DNA of 64,000 nucleotides from Pandoraea vervacti (GTDB lineage Bacteria; Pseudomonadota; Gammaproteobacteria; Burkholderiales; Burkholderiaceae), in the NCBI RefSeq assembly GCF_000934605.2, contig NZ_CP010897.2, forward strand, positions 3,162,001 to 3,226,000. The letters run 5' to 3'. How positions within the stretch are numbered: the stretch's first letter is position 1; each line of letters opens with the position of its first letter. Position numbers and translations under genes: made by a program. Below, in pieces: positions 62,537 to 64,000 of the stretch. Under the pieces are notes generated by a model. It had not been told where the DNA came from and made no database searches. It saw only the letters and a program-made list of their open reading frames with translations.

Positions 62537-63455
62537 TCAACCGCTTATTTCCCCCGCACCCAAGGCCATACGAAAAACGCTTGCCAAGCCCGCCACGTGC
62601 CAACGCGTAATATGCGCTGAGGAGCCATTGTCTCTAGATTTGATTGGTACGAAATTCTTGGGGCAGGTCAGTGCGTCACGGCTGGACGTAGACAGGGCGA
62701 ACAGTGCTTCGCCCTTGTCCACTGCCGGAAGCATCTTCAGGAGTTCGATTGCCCGGGAGGACAACGGTACATTTCGCGCCGTACCGTTCTTGGTCATAGG
62801 TAAGCGCGCGAACTTGCCCTTGTAGTTCACCGAGGAAGCTGTGAGGGCTAGGATTTCGCTGGAGCGCATGGCGGTTTCTATCGCGAAGAGAAATGCCACG
62901 GCTACACGCTGCATCGGCATTTCTACCGGCAGTCCCTCTTCGTAGCCCATACTCGCAAGCAAAGCGTCGATTTCCTCCTGCGAAATCAAGCGCTCGCGCC
63001 CCGGCGCATCCGGCGGTCACCAGCCAGCCCCACTCCTTCCTGGCCACCAGAAACGCATGCGACATCAGAGACATTTCGCGCGAGGTCGATGATCCTGAAA
63101 CTTCGCGCATCCGGGCATCGTGCCACGCAGCAATATGACTAGGCCGTAGATCCGCTAGCTTGATCTCCGCAAACTTCCGCCCACCGATCTCCTTACTACC
63201 AATCAACGGCAAGCGCAGCCTCTCCCACCTTGCCCCGCGTTTTGTCGGACTAACCTTGAGTTCATACTCTCGCAGCACGTCACCAACGGTGAGCGTCTTA
63301 CTGCCAAAACCATCCGCGATAGATCGCAGCTCCGTCTCACGCTTCGCGCTCCACGCTAACGCAGCAGCCTTCGTGTCAAACGTGCGACTGTCCCGCACGC
63401 CGTTCTGTTTTACCTGCGCTCTCCAACCGCTGGAAGTCTTCGTAATCGATGCCAT
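62537..63455 (-). pseudogene. Tyrosine recombinase (phage-type integrase) remnant
   Basis: The N-terminal part (MASITKTSSGWRAQVKQNGV, start ATG 63455) includes SAM-like and core-binding regions to EWGWLVTA near 63020. The frame then shifts and continues in another frame as ISQEEIDALLASMGYEEG, then AIETAMRSSEILAL with the first catalytic Arg. The HxxR and nucleophilic Tyr segment is missing. It is thus a broken integrase of the tRNA-Leu island. Confidence 0.85.
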
Positions 63456-63460
63456 TTCTT

Positions 63461-63504
63461 GGGGCCGCTTTGGGGCCCCAATGGGGCCGCTTTGGGGCCC
63501 CAAT
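63461..63504. repeat. Two tandem 22-bp repeats beside the integrase start
   Basis: Two exact copies of GGGGCCGCTTTGGGGCCCCAAT, followed by a partial third, lie just upstream of the integrase ATG. They contain GGGGCCCC palindromes. Possible integrase or excisionase arm sites, but only by position. Confidence 0.7.
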
Positions 63505-63607
63505 GGGGCCGACCCATCGATTTTAGGTTTGAAGATGTGAGGTTTTGCGCGCCGGAAGAACAATCGGAATTCACGCAAAAAACCCCGCCAAGCCTTACAG
63601 GCAGGTC

Positions 63608-63678
63608 GTTTGCGAGATATTGCGGGAAGAAGTAAGACCTACAAAACCGATGCCAAAACGGAAAGTTGGTGCGAGGAA
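63608..63678. repeat. Right copy of the ~70-bp direct repeat (tRNA-Leu flank)
   Basis: Pairs with 58372-58441 at about 75% identity. It lies between the integrase remnant and tRNA-Leu and includes the last eight bases of the tRNA body. Candidate attR. Confidence 0.6.
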
Positions 63679-63753
63679 GGGGACTCGAACCCCTACACCC
63701 TTTCGGGCGTCAGGACCTAAACCTGGTGCGTCTACCAATTTCGCCATCCTCGC
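63667..63753 (-). tRNA. tRNA-Leu (anticodon UAG)
   Basis: 87 bases including the encoded CCA: acceptor GCGAGGA pairs with TCCTCGC, GGTAGACGCACC D-arm, anticodon loop TTTAGGT (TAG), long variable arm CGCCCGAAAGGGTG, and GGGGTTCGAGTCCCC T-arm. It is the probable integration site for the neighbouring element. Confidence 0.97.
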
Positions 63754-63830
63754 AGCCCGTGGGCGTCGCTTCCTTGTAGGTACGACGTCCCGGCATCGGG
63801 TCGACGGCGTGCTTGCGTCCTGTCGGACAT

Positions 63831-63851
63831 GAAAAAGGGCGACTTGTCGCC
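63831..63851 (-). terminator. Hairpin upstream of tRNA-Leu
   Basis: On the minus strand GGCGAC-AA-GTCGCC is followed by CTTTTTC. A terminator shape, but it lies between a possible promoter (63882-63910) and the tRNA gene, so its role is unclear. Confidence 0.5.
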
Positions 63852-63881
63852 GCCCCGCTGCACGCGTCAAAGCAGGCGCGT

Positions 63882-63910
63882 ATTCTACATGAACCACTAT
63901 TGGCCGGCAA
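63882..63910 (-). promoter_or_regulatory. Possible promoter (minus strand) upstream of tRNA-Leu
   Basis: TTGCCG and TAGAAT, 17-base spacer, read on the minus strand. The start site would be about 120 bases before the mature tRNA end. Beyond it, 63911-64000 shows nothing identifiable. Confidence 0.45.
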
Positions 63911-64000
63911 TCTCCCTGCGAGGCGAGTCGCTGCATCCGTCCTTCTCGCCGCCCAATGCTAGAATTCGCCCCAATTCATGGCATTTGCCCCACTGCGCTT

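Noticed and set aside
63461..63504. Possible CRISPR repeats
   Set aside because: Two identical adjacent units without spacers; not a CRISPR array. No other CRISPR-like array seen.

Overview
The window is GC-rich, gene-dense DNA from a member of the Burkholderiales. The gene content fits the Burkholderiaceae, most likely Pandoraea: minCDE, a two-synthetase cyanophycin locus, a BpeT/LlpE/BpeEF-OprC (CeoR/CeoAB-OpcM) type efflux locus, many LysR/AraC/TetR regulators, and tRNA-Leu(UAG) near the right edge. The genus is inferred from gene content, not demonstrated.

Layout. 0-7 kb: lipid metabolism (long 3-ketoacyl reductase, MaoC-like dehydratase, thiolase, FadD acyl-CoA ligase, DUF1571 exported protein). 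7-9 kb: minCDE on the minus strand. 9-14 kb: small genes, two regulator/dehydrogenase pairs and rdgC. 14-23 kb: cyanophycin locus, with a DUF1854 protein and a zinc-ribbon ABC exporter divergent from two tandem cyanophycin synthetases. 23-30 kb: four tandem paralogous genes of unknown function, the largest unexplained block. 30-39 kb: LysR regulator divergent from an llpE-RND efflux operon. 39-44 kb: RcnB-like protein, HPP/CBS membrane protein, a six-TM membrane protein, parD-like gene coupled to map, and a pirin-like domain. 44-58 kb: accessory stretch of regulator/oxidoreductase pairs, with an orphaned guanidine-II (mini-ykkC) riboswitch in front of a destroyed gdx/sugE gene and remnants of a TetR/SDR pair. 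58-63.7 kb: mobile region beside tRNA-Leu, with two small peptide genes with double-glycine leaders, an unknown 51-residue ORF, an IS66-family element with perfect 8-bp target duplication inside a RelE/HigB-like toxin gene, its intact antitoxin, a decayed integrase and a tRNA-proximal repeat that also occurs 5.2 kb to the left.

Best candidates for something new: (i) the two duplicated double-glycine peptide cassettes, each with the same GGACTTTAGTCC palindrome upstream; (ii) the four-gene paralogue array; (iii) the orphan guanidine-II riboswitch. Coordinates of small genes, the IS66 ends and the target duplication, the operators and hairpins were read by eye. No homology searches were run.
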